From Deltaproteobacteria bacterium (GTDB lineage: Bacteria; Myxococcota_A; UBA9042): a stretch of DNA of 58,477 nucleotides. The notes under the pieces are model-generated. The model ran no database searches. It was not told the DNA's origin and saw nothing but the letters and a program-made list of their open reading frames with translations. The translations under genes and the position numbers were made by a program. This document shows, in pieces, positions 50,581 to 58,477 of this stretch. Numbering within the stretch: position 1 is the stretch's first letter; each line of letters begins with the position of its first letter. The stretch is from positions 1-58,477 of the forward strand of contig JACKFC010000028.1 of the NCBI GenBank assembly GCA_020632665.1, written 5' to 3'.

Positions 50581-53500
50581 CTATTCGAAGACGACCTCGT
50601 CGACGAAGGTCCACGAGACGCGGGTGAAGCGCAAACGCAAGAACCGCCCCTCCGGCAGCGAGAGCTGCAACTTCACGTCGCCGCGCTTGCCGTCGGGGAT
50701 CTTCGGCAGCGTCTTGGCCACCAGCGAGAAGGTCTGCGCCTTGCTGAAGGTGACGCCGTCGACGCTGCTCTCGACCTCGATCGCCGAGGGCTGATGCACG
50801 CCGCCGGAGATGTAGTTGTTCAGGCCGACGATGACGGCGGCGAAGGCCCGCTGCTTCGGGAAGCGGAAGGTGATCTCCGGCGTGCCGCTCGACCAACCGA
50901 CCCACTCGTAGGCCGCCCCGCTGCCCAGGTTCGAGCTCCAATTGTCGCCGCCCTTCTTGCCGTCGACGAGCTGGCCGACGGCGTAGGTGCCGACCTTGCT
51001 GTTGTTGCTCGGGCTGCCGCTGAGCGTCACGTTGTGCGGCTCGTCGTAGTAGCAATAGCTGCCGCAATTCGGCGCGATGTTGAAGCGCGACTCGGCCGGA
51101 CCGCAGAGCGAAGCCTGGTTCGCCACGCCGTCACAATCGTCGTCGCCGGGCGTATCGCAATTCTCCTCGGCCGCCGGCTTCACCTCGCCGACGCAGCCGT
51201 CGAGCCACGCGGTGCCGCTGCCGTTGCAGGTGCGCTCGCCCGCCTTGCACATGCCGACGCCTTCGGTCCCGCTCGGGCCGCCGTAGCAGCTGCCCTTGCT
51301 CCCCGGCACGCAGACGATGGCGACGCATTGGCTGCTGATGCAGAGCGAGCCGGCCGCGCACGCCTTGCCGCAGGCGCCGCAATTCTTCGCGTCGCTGGCG
51401 AGCGCGGTGCAGGCGCCGCCGCAATCGTCGAAGCCCGGCGGCGCGACGTGCAGGCAGCCCTTGGCGGCGTCGCAGCTGTCGACGGTGCAGGCGTTGGCGT
51501 CGGCGCAATCCTTGCTCGCGCCGCCCTTGCAGCTGCCACCGCTGCACGCGTCGCCGGTGGTGCAGGCGCTGCCATCGTCGCAGGGCGCGGTATTGGGCGT
51601 GGCCTGGCAGCCGAGCTTCGGATCGCAGCTGTCGTCAGTGCAGGGGTTGCCGTCGTCGCAGGCCTGCGCCTTGCCGCTGCTGCAGCCGCCGCCGGTGCAG
51701 GTATCGCCGACGGTGCAGACGTCGCCGTCGTCGCAGGGCAGCGCGTTGGCCTTGTGCTGGCAGCCGGCCTTGGCGTCGCAGCTATCGGTCGTGCAGGCGT
51801 TGCCGTCGTCGCAGTCGGTCGCCGCGCCCGGTAGGCACGCTGCGTCCTTGCAGGCGTCGCCAGCGGTGCAGACGTTGCCGTCGTCGCAGGAAGCGGTGCT
51901 CGCCGTGGCGACGCAGCCCTTGCCGGCGTCACAGGCGTCGGTGGTGCAGGGGTTGCCGTCGTCGCAGGCCACCGCCGATCCGGCCGCACAGGCGCCGCCC
52001 TTGCAGGCGTCGCCGCTGGTGCAGGCGTCGCCGTCGCTGCACGGCAGGGCGTTGTCGCTGCTCTTGCAGCCGAGGCTGGCGTCGCAGGCGTCGCTGGTGC
52101 AGGCGTTGCCGTCGTCGCAGCTCTTCGCCTTGCCCGGCTTGCAGCTACCGCCGGCGCAGGCGTCCCCCTCGCTGCAGGCGTTGCCGTCGTCGCAGGGCGC
52201 CGTATTGGCCGCGTGGGTGCAGCCCTTCGCCGCGTCGCAGGCGTCGGTCGTGCAGGGGTTGCCGTCGTCGCAGGAGATCGTCGCGCCGGCAACGCATGCG
52301 CCGTCCTTGCAGGCGTCGCCGCCGGTGCAGAGGTCGTTGTCGCCGCAGGGCAGCTGGTTCGCGGTGTGGACGCAGCCGCTCGCCGGCTTGCAGGCGTCGG
52401 TGGTGCACGGGTTGGCGTCGTCGCAATCGGTCAAGGCGCCGGGCAGGCAGACGCCATTGTCGCATGCGTCGCCTTCGGTGCAGGCGCTGCCGTCATCGCA
52501 GGGCGAAGGCGTCGCAACCGAGTCGGTGAGCTTGGCGTGGCCGCAGCCAGTGGCGCCGTCGCAGCCGTCGGTCGTGCAGGGGTTGCCGTCGTCGCAATTC
52601 GGCGCGCCGCCGCCGACGCAGGCGCCCGCGACACAGGCGTCGGCCGTGGTGCAGGCGTCGCCGTCGTCACAGGGAGCCGCGGGCGCACCGGGACCACCGA
52701 GCGGGGTGTGCACGCAGCCGAGCTCGGGATCGCACGAATCGGCCGTGCACGCGTTCTCGTCGGCGCAGACCACGGCGGCACCGGGGGTGCAGTTGCCGGC
52801 GCTGCAGAGGTCGCCGGCGGTGCAGGCGTTGTTGTCGGTGCAGCTCGCCGTGTTCGGCAGCGAGACGCAGCCGGTTCCGGGCGCGCAGCTATCGTCGGTG
52901 CAGGGGTTGCCGTCGTTGCAGGCGACCGCCGCGCCGGGCGCGCAGGCGCCGTCCTTGCAGGCGTCACCGGTGGTGCAGACCTCGCCGTCGTCGCAGCTCA
53001 GGGCGTTCGGCGCAAAGACGCAGCCGAGCTTCGGATCGCAGCTGTCGGTGGTGCAGAGCTTGCCGTCGTCGCACGGGGTGGAAAGCGGCACGTGGGTGCA
53101 GCCCTTGGCCGGGTCGCAACCGTCGACGGTGCAGGCGTCGCCGTCGTCGCAGGCGGTGGCGCTGCCGGCGGTGCAGCTGCCGCCGTCGCAGATATCGCCC
53201 TCGGTGCAGGCGTCGCCGTCCTCGCAGACCGTGCCGGCGCTGGCGTCGACGAAGGTGCAGCTGCCTTGGACGCATGCGGCGATTTGGCACGGGTTGGTTG
53301 CCGCAGGGCAGCCGTCGGCTGCGGTGCATTCGGGGAGGATGGTGTCGCCGGATGTGGTGGCGTCGGCGTCGGCGTCGGCTTCAGCGTCGGCGTCTGCGCC
53401 AGGGGCGGCGTCTGCGTCAGGGGCGGCGTCGGCGTCTGCGCCAGGGGCGGCGTCTGCGGCGGTGCCGTCGCTGATCCCGGTCTGGGCGTCGTTGCTGGCC

Positions 53501-53634
53501 GTGCCGTCGGCCTGCCCGGTGCCGACCACGAGCTGGTCTTCGGCGCCGCAGCCGATCAGGAGCAGCGTGGCGAGCAAGGCGGTGGCGAGCGTGGTCGGGC
53601 GAAGGCGGGCGTTGTGCGCGGGGCGACAGGTCAT
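50581..53634 (-). CDS. Cys-rich lipoprotein with C-terminal F5/8C (discoidin)-like domain
   Basis: 1017 aa, lipobox LLLIGC about residue 29; GGAG 6 nt before ATG 53634. The linker (about 40-100) is (A)nD/GAD-rich. Residues about 100-735 hold some 18 alternating units of two kinds, CDDGNACTxGDACxxGxCxxG and CDDGNPCTTDxCDxxxGCxxxxN, the most regular array in the window. A MopE-like metal-binding motif (CGACGKACAAGSLC; ENCDTPGDDDCDGVANQ) follows, then about 850-1017 an F5/8C-like sandwich (VGQLVDGKKGGDNWSSNLGSGAAYEWVGW, EITFRFPKQRAFAAVIVGLNNY, LRLRFTRVSWTFVDEVVFE), which in other proteins binds sugars or lipids. It sits upstream of the lipoprotein hydrolase on the same strand. Confidence 0.85.
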   Translation of the reverse strand: MTCRPAHNARLRPTTLATALLATLLLIGCGAEDQLVVGTGQADGTASNDAQTGISDGTAADAAPGADADAAPDADAAPGADADAEADADADATTSGDTILPECTAADGCPAATNPCQIAACVQGSCTFVDASAGTVCEDGDACTEGDICDGGSCTAGSATACDDGDACTVDGCDPAKGCTHVPLSTPCDDGKLCTTDSCDPKLGCVFAPNALSCDDGEVCTTGDACKDGACAPGAAVACNDGNPCTDDSCAPGTGCVSLPNTASCTDNNACTAGDLCSAGNCTPGAAVVCADENACTADSCDPELGCVHTPLGGPGAPAAPCDDGDACTTADACVAGACVGGGAPNCDDGNPCTTDGCDGATGCGHAKLTDSVATPSPCDDGSACTEGDACDNGVCLPGALTDCDDANPCTTDACKPASGCVHTANQLPCGDNDLCTGGDACKDGACVAGATISCDDGNPCTTDACDAAKGCTHAANTAPCDDGNACSEGDACAGGSCKPGKAKSCDDGNACTSDACDASLGCKSSDNALPCSDGDACTSGDACKGGACAAGSAVACDDGNPCTTDACDAGKGCVATASTASCDDGNVCTAGDACKDAACLPGAATDCDDGNACTTDSCDAKAGCQHKANALPCDDGDVCTVGDTCTGGGCSSGKAQACDDGNPCTDDSCDPKLGCQATPNTAPCDDGSACTTGDACSGGSCKGGASKDCADANACTVDSCDAAKGCLHVAPPGFDDCGGACTALASDAKNCGACGKACAAGSLCISSQCVAIVCVPGSKGSCYGGPSGTEGVGMCKAGERTCNGSGTAWLDGCVGEVKPAAEENCDTPGDDDCDGVANQASLCGPAESRFNIAPNCGSYCYYDEPHNVTLSGSPSNNSKVGTYAVGQLVDGKKGGDNWSSNLGSGAAYEWVGWSSGTPEITFRFPKQRAFAAVIVGLNNYISGGVHQPSAIEVESSVDGVTFSKAQTFSLVAKTLPKIPDGKRGDVKLQLSLPEGRFLRLRFTRVSWTFVDEVVFE

Positions 53635-53721
53635 GGCGAGCTCCGAAGGGGACGCGAGCGGCGTCGGGTCCTGTGGAGCCTACCGTTCCCGTGGGCGGGC
53701 GCAACGAATGTGGAGTGTAGG

Positions 53722-56700
53722 TCAGCTGCCGCAGGGCACCGGGCTGTGCTGGCAGCTGCCCTGCAAGCAGGCGTCGACGGTGCACGGTTTGCCGTCGTCG
53801 CAGCCCTTCGGGGGCTGCAGGCAGCCGCCCGCTTCGGAGCAGCCGGCGTGGCCCCAGGGGTCGGTGCGGCGCAGCTCGAGCTGTTGGTTCGGGCCGACGC
53901 TGAAGGTGCGGACGAGGTCGCCCTGGCCGTAGAGGCTCAAGCCGTTGGCGTAGCCGACGCGGTCGTTCTCGACCCGCTGCCAGCCGAGGCCGCCGCTGGC
54001 CGATTCGTGGACCAGGAGCGGCCGCTGCTTGCCGCCGGAGATGGTGCTGCCCGAGGCGAGCAAATCGCCGCCCGGCAGGGTGATGGCGGCGTTGAAGGCG
54101 TGACCGTAGCCGGCGAAGGTTCGCTCCCAGAGCACCGCGCCGGTGGGCGAGAGGCGGACCAGCCAGCCGGTCTGCACCGACTCGTTGCGCGCGCCCACCG
54201 CGTAGCCGCCACCGTCGCTGCGCGCCGCCACGCCGAGGAAGTAGGAGGACGCCTTCTGCCCGAGGCCCAGCGTCTTGCTCCACTTCAGCTTGCCGGCGAC
54301 GTCGACGACGCCGACGAATGCCTCGACCTTGGTCCCCGCCGCGCCGGTCGTCTTGCCGCCAGCGATCCAGCTCGCGTCCGCGGCGCTGCCGTCGGCGGTC
54401 CCGGCCACCGCAGGGCCCCAGATCGCCGCGCCGAGGCCGATGCCCGTGGCCGAGCGCCACGGCCGGAACGGCTGGCCGCCGAGGCTCCCGAGCGGCAGCG
54501 GATCAGCGAATCCGCTCGGCCAGATCAGCCCGACCGTGTCCGGCGCGTAGCGCACGAGCAGGACGCGGGCGAGGTCGCCGCTGTTCGGCTCGAGCGCCAG
54601 GCCGATGCTCGTGTCGGCGAAGACCCGCACCGCGAGCGGGCTGTATTTGGTCAAGAAGTTGACGTTCTTCTGCCAGACGACGCCGCCGTTCGGGTCGAGT
54701 CGGCGGAGGTCGCCGATGGTCGTGCCGTCACCACCACGGCTGGCGACGACGGCGTCCGAATCGCCCAGGGCGGCGGCGGCGACGGCGGCGGCCGGCTTGC
54801 CGGCGATCGCCCACTGCGCGGTCCAGCGGTGCCCACCGTAGCCGTCGCGGCGTTGCAGGAAGGCGCGATCTTGGCCGGAAAAGCGGGCTTGGCCGAAGCT
54901 CGCCAGGTCGCCGTCGCCGAGCGCGATCGCGCCAGCCGGCTGCGATCCGGCGTCGCCGATCTTCTCGGAACGCTGCCAGAGCCGACCGGCGCTCTGCCCG
55001 GCGCAGCCCTTGGCGTCGCAGCTGCCGACCAGGGCGCAGCCGTTCTCGGGATCGCAGAGCACGGCCGTCTCGGCGACGTGCGAGCAGCCCCCTGCCGCGC
55101 TGCAACCGTCGAGCGTGCAATCCTTGCCGTCGTCGCAAGTCCCGGCTTCGGCGCACCCGCCCGCGGCGCCGCAGGAGGCGTTGCCGAAGCCGTCGGTGCG
55201 CCAGAATTGGCCGCGCCAATGGCTCTTGTAATAGCGCTGCCCGACCATGAAGCGGCCGCCGTCGGGCATGGCGACCACCGCCGTCATCCAGCCCTCGTCA
55301 CCGGTCGAGAGGCCGGCGGAGTTGGCCTCGTTGGCGAAGCGGTCGGTCGCCGCGGTCCAGCACGCGGTCTTGCTGCCATAGCGCCGGGCTCCGGCGACGG
55401 CGAGGCGACCGCCGGGGCCACGGTCGAAGTCGTAGAGCGTGCTCGCGCTGCTGATCGCGTTGGCCCAGCGCAGGCCGAGGTCGTCGCGGAGCGCCGCGAC
55501 CCAAGCCGTATTCGCGCCGCCGCTCTCGAGCCCGGTGGTGCCGCCGAGCAGCAGCGCGCCGTCGCGCTCACGCAGGCTCTCGAGCTGGGTGTCGGCGAGC
55601 GCCGGATAGGACTGCATCGACGCCGGAACACCTGCGAGGTCGTAGGTCCAGACGGCCGGCCGATAGACGACCGGCTTGTCGAATCCCTGCCAGAGCACAC
55701 CCGTCGCGGCGACGGCGAGGCTGCCGTCCGCTCGCTGCAGCGCGCCGGCGAGCCAGACGTTGCCGAGCGGCGACGGCTCGTCGCGGATCCACACCGTCTT
55801 GCCGGTGCCGTCGAGCAGCACCAGGCGCAGGTGGCGCTGCCCCGACTTGGTCCGGTGGCCGGCGACGAGCGTGGTCCCCGACGTCGTCCGCACCACATCC
55901 TTGGCGTCCTCGTCGTCCGCTCCTTGGATCTGCCAATTGGCGACGACGGTGCCCTTGCTGTCCCAGCGCACGACCGCCATGTCGAACAGGCCGCCCGGGT
56001 CGGCGACGCCGCCCGCCGCGATCGTCTCTCCCGCGGCCGTGGTCAACACCGCCGAGGCTCCCTGGCCCTGCTTCTTGCCGGTGGCGTGCTGCACCTGCCA
56101 GAGATGACTGCCACCCGGCGAGATCCGCGAGACCCACCAATAGCTCGTGTTGTCGCCGCTCTTGTAGGTCGCCCCGGCTGCGGCGAAGTCGCCGTTTTCG
56201 TGCAAGGCGGCGGCGCGATACATCCCCTCGCCGCGCGGCCCGACGTGGTAGCCGGCGAAGAGCTTGTTGCTGTATTTGCCCGCGCAGCTGCCGTTGCCGT
56301 CGCAGGTCGTGCCGATCGTGCAGGGTTTTCCGTCGTCGCAGGCGGTTCCGCTCGCGGCGTAGCCGACCTTGCAGAGGTGGCTGGTCGCGCTGGTCGAGAC
56401 GCAGACGGCGACCTCGCACACGCCCAGCTCGCCGACCTTGCAGGCCACCTTCGGCCCGACCGTGCAGACGCCCTGCTTGCATTGATCGGCCAGCGTGCAG
56501 CCATCGCCGTCGCCGACGCAGGGCGCGCCGTCCTTCGGCGCGGTCGGGAAGGAGCAGAGCCCGGTCGCCGGCACGCAGGTATCGGCGGTGCAGGCGTTGC
56601 CGTCGTCGCAGAGGGCGAAGGTATGGCTGCAGCCCTTGCTCGGGGTGCAGGCGTCGACGCTGCACGCGTTGCCGTCGTCGCACGAGATCGGCGCCCCCTG

Positions 56701-58473
56701 GCAGACGCCGCCGGCGCATTGGTCCTTGGCGGTGCAGGCGTTGCCGTCGTCGCACGCGCCGCCGGCGTTGGCCGGGGCCATCGCGCAGCTGCCGTCCTTC
56801 GGGTTGCAGGTGTCCTGCAGGCAGGGGCTCTCGCTCTTCTTGGCGCAGACCACGACGGTCGAGGGGTTCACCTTGCACACCGGCGCGCTGCCGGTCTTAT
56901 CGCAATAGAGCGTGCCGTTGCAGACGTCGCCGTCTTCCTTGCCGGCGCAATCGGCGTCCGACGCGCATTGGCAGACGTAGGAGCCACCATCGCACTTCCC
57001 GCCCGCGCATGCCTCGCCGATGGTGCACGGATCGCCGTCGGTGCACGGCAGCCCCTTGGTCTCCGGGCTCCCCGGCTGCTTGTGTTCGTAGCGACACGGG
57101 TTGGGGCCAGCGCCGTCACAGACCTTGAGCGCCGAGCCGATCGGCGCCGGCAGGCATTGCCCGCTCTTCGGCACGCACGCCGCGACCGCGCATTCGGTAT
57201 CGCCGACGCTCGGGCACACCACCTTGCTCGTCGGGTCGAGCTCGCAGCCGCCGCTCTGCTTGTTGCAGAAGAGGGTGCCGTTGCAGGCGTTGCCGTCTTC
57301 GAGCCCGCCGCAGTCGGCGTCCTGGGTGCAGAAGCAGACGTCCTTGCCGGCCACGCACACGCCGCCGGCGCAGACGTCACCGATGGTGCAAGCCTCCCCA
57401 TCGTCGCAAGCGACGGCGGTCTTGGTCGCGGTCCCCGGTGGCGGCAGCGCCCACGTGCAGACTCCTTCCTTGCAGCCCTGCACCAGCTTCTCGACCGGCG
57501 TGAGCTGACACAGGCCGCTCTTCGGATAGCAGACCGCGGCGGCGCAGGCGGCGTCGTCGCCGGTCGGGCAGCTCACCACCGTGGCCGGGTTCAGCTTGCA
57601 GCTGCCGCTGCCGAGGTCGCAGTAGAGCGTTCCGTTGCAGAGGTCGCCGTCCTCTTTGCTGTCGCAGTCGGCGTCGGAGCCGCAGCCACAGAGGTCGGTC
57701 GGCCCGGCGACGCAGGTGCCGGCCTTGCAGTGGTCGCCGCCGGTGCAGGCGTCGCCATCGTCGCAAGCCGTCGCGTCGGGCAAGGGGAGGAGCGCACAGG
57801 TCCCGGTCGCGGGCTGGCAGCTCGCGGCGGCGCAGGCGGTATCGTCCTTGGGGTCGCATTGGACGGCGCCGCCGGGCGCGCTCGCGCAAGTCCACGGCCA
57901 CTGCTTCTTGTCGCAAACGCTGGGTCCGGCGCAGAGGTCGGCTGCGCCGATGCCGGCGCAATCGGCATCGTCGAGGCAGCCACAGGCGACGAAGCCTCCG
58001 CCACAGCTGCCAGCCTGGCAGGTCGTCTCGAGGATGCACGGGTTGCCGTCGTCGCAGGGCACGCCTTCGTTGCGCGGCAGCAGCGCGCAGGCGCCGTCCT
58101 TGCACGCCACGGCGAGGCACGGCGTGTCGCCACCCGGATCACACGCCGGACCGCCGCCGCACCCGGTCGCGCTGCCGCTGTCGTCGACGTCGGGTGCAGC
58201 GTCGGCGGCGGTGACCGCGTCGACGGTCTCGATGGCGTCGGCGGCGGTGTCGACGGTCTCGACGGCGTCGACGGCGGCGTCGGCCACGTCGCTGACAGCG
58301 GCGTCGGCCACGGCAGTGTCGGCCACGTCGCTGACGGCGTCGGCCTGCAGCGCATCCGAGCCTGGCTCCGCCGCGCTGGAACAGCCCTGCGCGGCGACGA
58401 CCAGTGCGCACAGCAGACCGTAGTCCAGCCAACGTCGCCGCGGCTCTGCGCGTTTCGCCTCGTACATCACCAT
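53722..58473 (-). CDS. Giant Cys-rich lipoprotein with two beta-propellers (start near window edge)
   Basis: 1583 aa as read; lipobox VVAAQGC at about residue 31 (LCALVVAAQGC). The ATG at 58473 is used, with another ATG at 58467; the window ends 4 nt upstream, so the ribosome binding site cannot be judged. Order: a (A/V/D)n linker about 40-100; Cys-rich modules (about 105-735) with DGDLCNGTLYCD and CDDGNACTxxDxC units; propeller 1 (about 737-1094; FAAAGATYKSGDNTSYWWVSRIS, MVGQRYYKSHWRGQFW); a Cys-rich hinge; propeller 2 (about 1157-1541; YAVGARNESVQTGWLVRLSPTGAVLWERTFA); and a final Cys-rich tail ending in CLQGSCQHSPVPCG. It lacks the lectin-like tip of its paralogue at 23471-29485. Surface-exposed; ligand unknown. 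Confidence 0.83.
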   Translation of the reverse strand: MVMYEAKRAEPRRRWLDYGLLCALVVAAQGCSSAAEPGSDALQADAVSDVADTAVADAAVSDVADAAVDAVETVDTAADAIETVDAVTAADAAPDVDDSGSATGCGGGPACDPGGDTPCLAVACKDGACALLPRNEGVPCDDGNPCILETTCQAGSCGGGFVACGCLDDADCAGIGAADLCAGPSVCDKKQWPWTCASAPGGAVQCDPKDDTACAAASCQPATGTCALLPLPDATACDDGDACTGGDHCKAGTCVAGPTDLCGCGSDADCDSKEDGDLCNGTLYCDLGSGSCKLNPATVVSCPTGDDAACAAAVCYPKSGLCQLTPVEKLVQGCKEGVCTWALPPPGTATKTAVACDDGEACTIGDVCAGGVCVAGKDVCFCTQDADCGGLEDGNACNGTLFCNKQSGGCELDPTSKVVCPSVGDTECAVAACVPKSGQCLPAPIGSALKVCDGAGPNPCRYEHKQPGSPETKGLPCTDGDPCTIGEACAGGKCDGGSYVCQCASDADCAGKEDGDVCNGTLYCDKTGSAPVCKVNPSTVVVCAKKSESPCLQDTCNPKDGSCAMAPANAGGACDDGNACTAKDQCAGGVCQGAPISCDDGNACSVDACTPSKGCSHTFALCDDGNACTADTCVPATGLCSFPTAPKDGAPCVGDGDGCTLADQCKQGVCTVGPKVACKVGELGVCEVAVCVSTSATSHLCKVGYAASGTACDDGKPCTIGTTCDGNGSCAGKYSNKLFAGYHVGPRGEGMYRAAALHENGDFAAAGATYKSGDNTSYWWVSRISPGGSHLWQVQHATGKKQGQGASAVLTTAAGETIAAGGVADPGGLFDMAVVRWDSKGTVVANWQIQGADDEDAKDVVRTTSGTTLVAGHRTKSGQRHLRLVLLDGTGKTVWIRDEPSPLGNVWLAGALQRADGSLAVAATGVLWQGFDKPVVYRPAVWTYDLAGVPASMQSYPALADTQLESLRERDGALLLGGTTGLESGGANTAWVAALRDDLGLRWANAISSASTLYDFDRGPGGRLAVAGARRYGSKTACWTAATDRFANEANSAGLSTGDEGWMTAVVAMPDGGRFMVGQRYYKSHWRGQFWRTDGFGNASCGAAGGCAEAGTCDDGKDCTLDGCSAAGGCSHVAETAVLCDPENGCALVGSCDAKGCAGQSAGRLWQRSEKIGDAGSQPAGAIALGDGDLASFGQARFSGQDRAFLQRRDGYGGHRWTAQWAIAGKPAAAVAAAALGDSDAVVASRGGDGTTIGDLRRLDPNGGVVWQKNVNFLTKYSPLAVRVFADTSIGLALEPNSGDLARVLLVRYAPDTVGLIWPSGFADPLPLGSLGGQPFRPWRSATGIGLGAAIWGPAVAGTADGSAADASWIAGGKTTGAAGTKVEAFVGVVDVAGKLKWSKTLGLGQKASSYFLGVAARSDGGGYAVGARNESVQTGWLVRLSPTGAVLWERTFAGYGHAFNAAITLPGGDLLASGSTISGGKQRPLLVHESASGGLGWQRVENDRVGYANGLSLYGQGDLVRTFSVGPNQQLELRRTDPWGHAGCSEAGGCLQPPKGCDDGKPCTVDACLQGSCQHSPVPCGS

Positions 58474-58477
58474 CGTC

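Overview
The window is very GC-rich and densely coded. It looks like a chromosomal segment of a myxobacterium-like (Myxococcota / former Deltaproteobacteria) genome. The main reason is a set of very large secreted lipoproteins with a lipobox, an Asp/Ala-rich linker and dozens of Cys-rich CDDGxxCT-type repeats, together with a DUF2330 protein, a CRTAC1-type ASPIC/UnbV protein and DUF1566 domains. The phylum is inferred from gene content only; there is no rRNA or marker gene in the window.

Layout. 119-4820 (+): glutaryl-CoA dehydrogenase, then an FG-GAP/ASPIC-UnbV/thioredoxin/TPR protein that is split by an in-frame TGA. 4821-14922 (-): a probable operon of a small GlsB/YeaQ-like membrane protein, a SnoaL-like protein, a periplasmic beta-propeller protein, a 1942-aa Cys-rich/LamG/FGE-fold lipoprotein and a fused alpha-beta E1 2-oxoacid dehydrogenase. 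15062-18540: a tandem UspA protein (+), a polytopic membrane protein (-) and a Tat-type sulfite-oxidase-family lipoprotein (+). 18562-29485 (-): two giant Cys-rich lipoproteins, one ending in six near-identical 109-aa repeats, the other carrying beta-propellers and a C-type-lectin-like domain. 29657-35952 (-): a Rossmann-fold NAD(P)-binding protein, a two-gene ATPase + TOPRIM module, and metH. 36378-38471 (+): a DUF2330 protein.

38529-42386 is a scrambled accessory patch. It holds two minus-strand pieces of what looks like one ZU5/TIG lipoprotein gene. Between them lie a decayed hexanucleotide repeat, a large hairpin, a four-helix-bundle gene, a REP-like inverted pair, and fused remnants of IS91-type and IS110-type transposases. 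42509-45535 (+) is a secreted three-gene operon. 45657-45998 (-) is phnA/yjdM. 46183-58473 holds three more Cys-rich lipoproteins and a lipoprotein-type alpha/beta hydrolase.

The most interesting locus is 30342-32188. An SMC/ABC-type ATPase gene and an overlapping TOPRIM (DUF4276-like) gene, a pairing typical of anti-phage systems, sit between two 26-bp direct repeats (25/26 identical). One repeat is the last codons of metH; the other abuts the start codon of the next gene. Removing the module would restore a metH/downstream-gene ATGA overlap, so this looks like a small integrase-less cassette inserted at the metH 3' end.

In function the region is mostly cell-surface: lipoproteins anchored by a modified Cys, with stiff disulphide-rich stalks that present different terminal domains (LamG, FGE-fold, lectin-like, lamin-tail, F5/8C-like, DUF1566, propellers). 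The metabolic genes (GcdH, E1, MetH, PhnA) are interspersed without an obvious pathway link.
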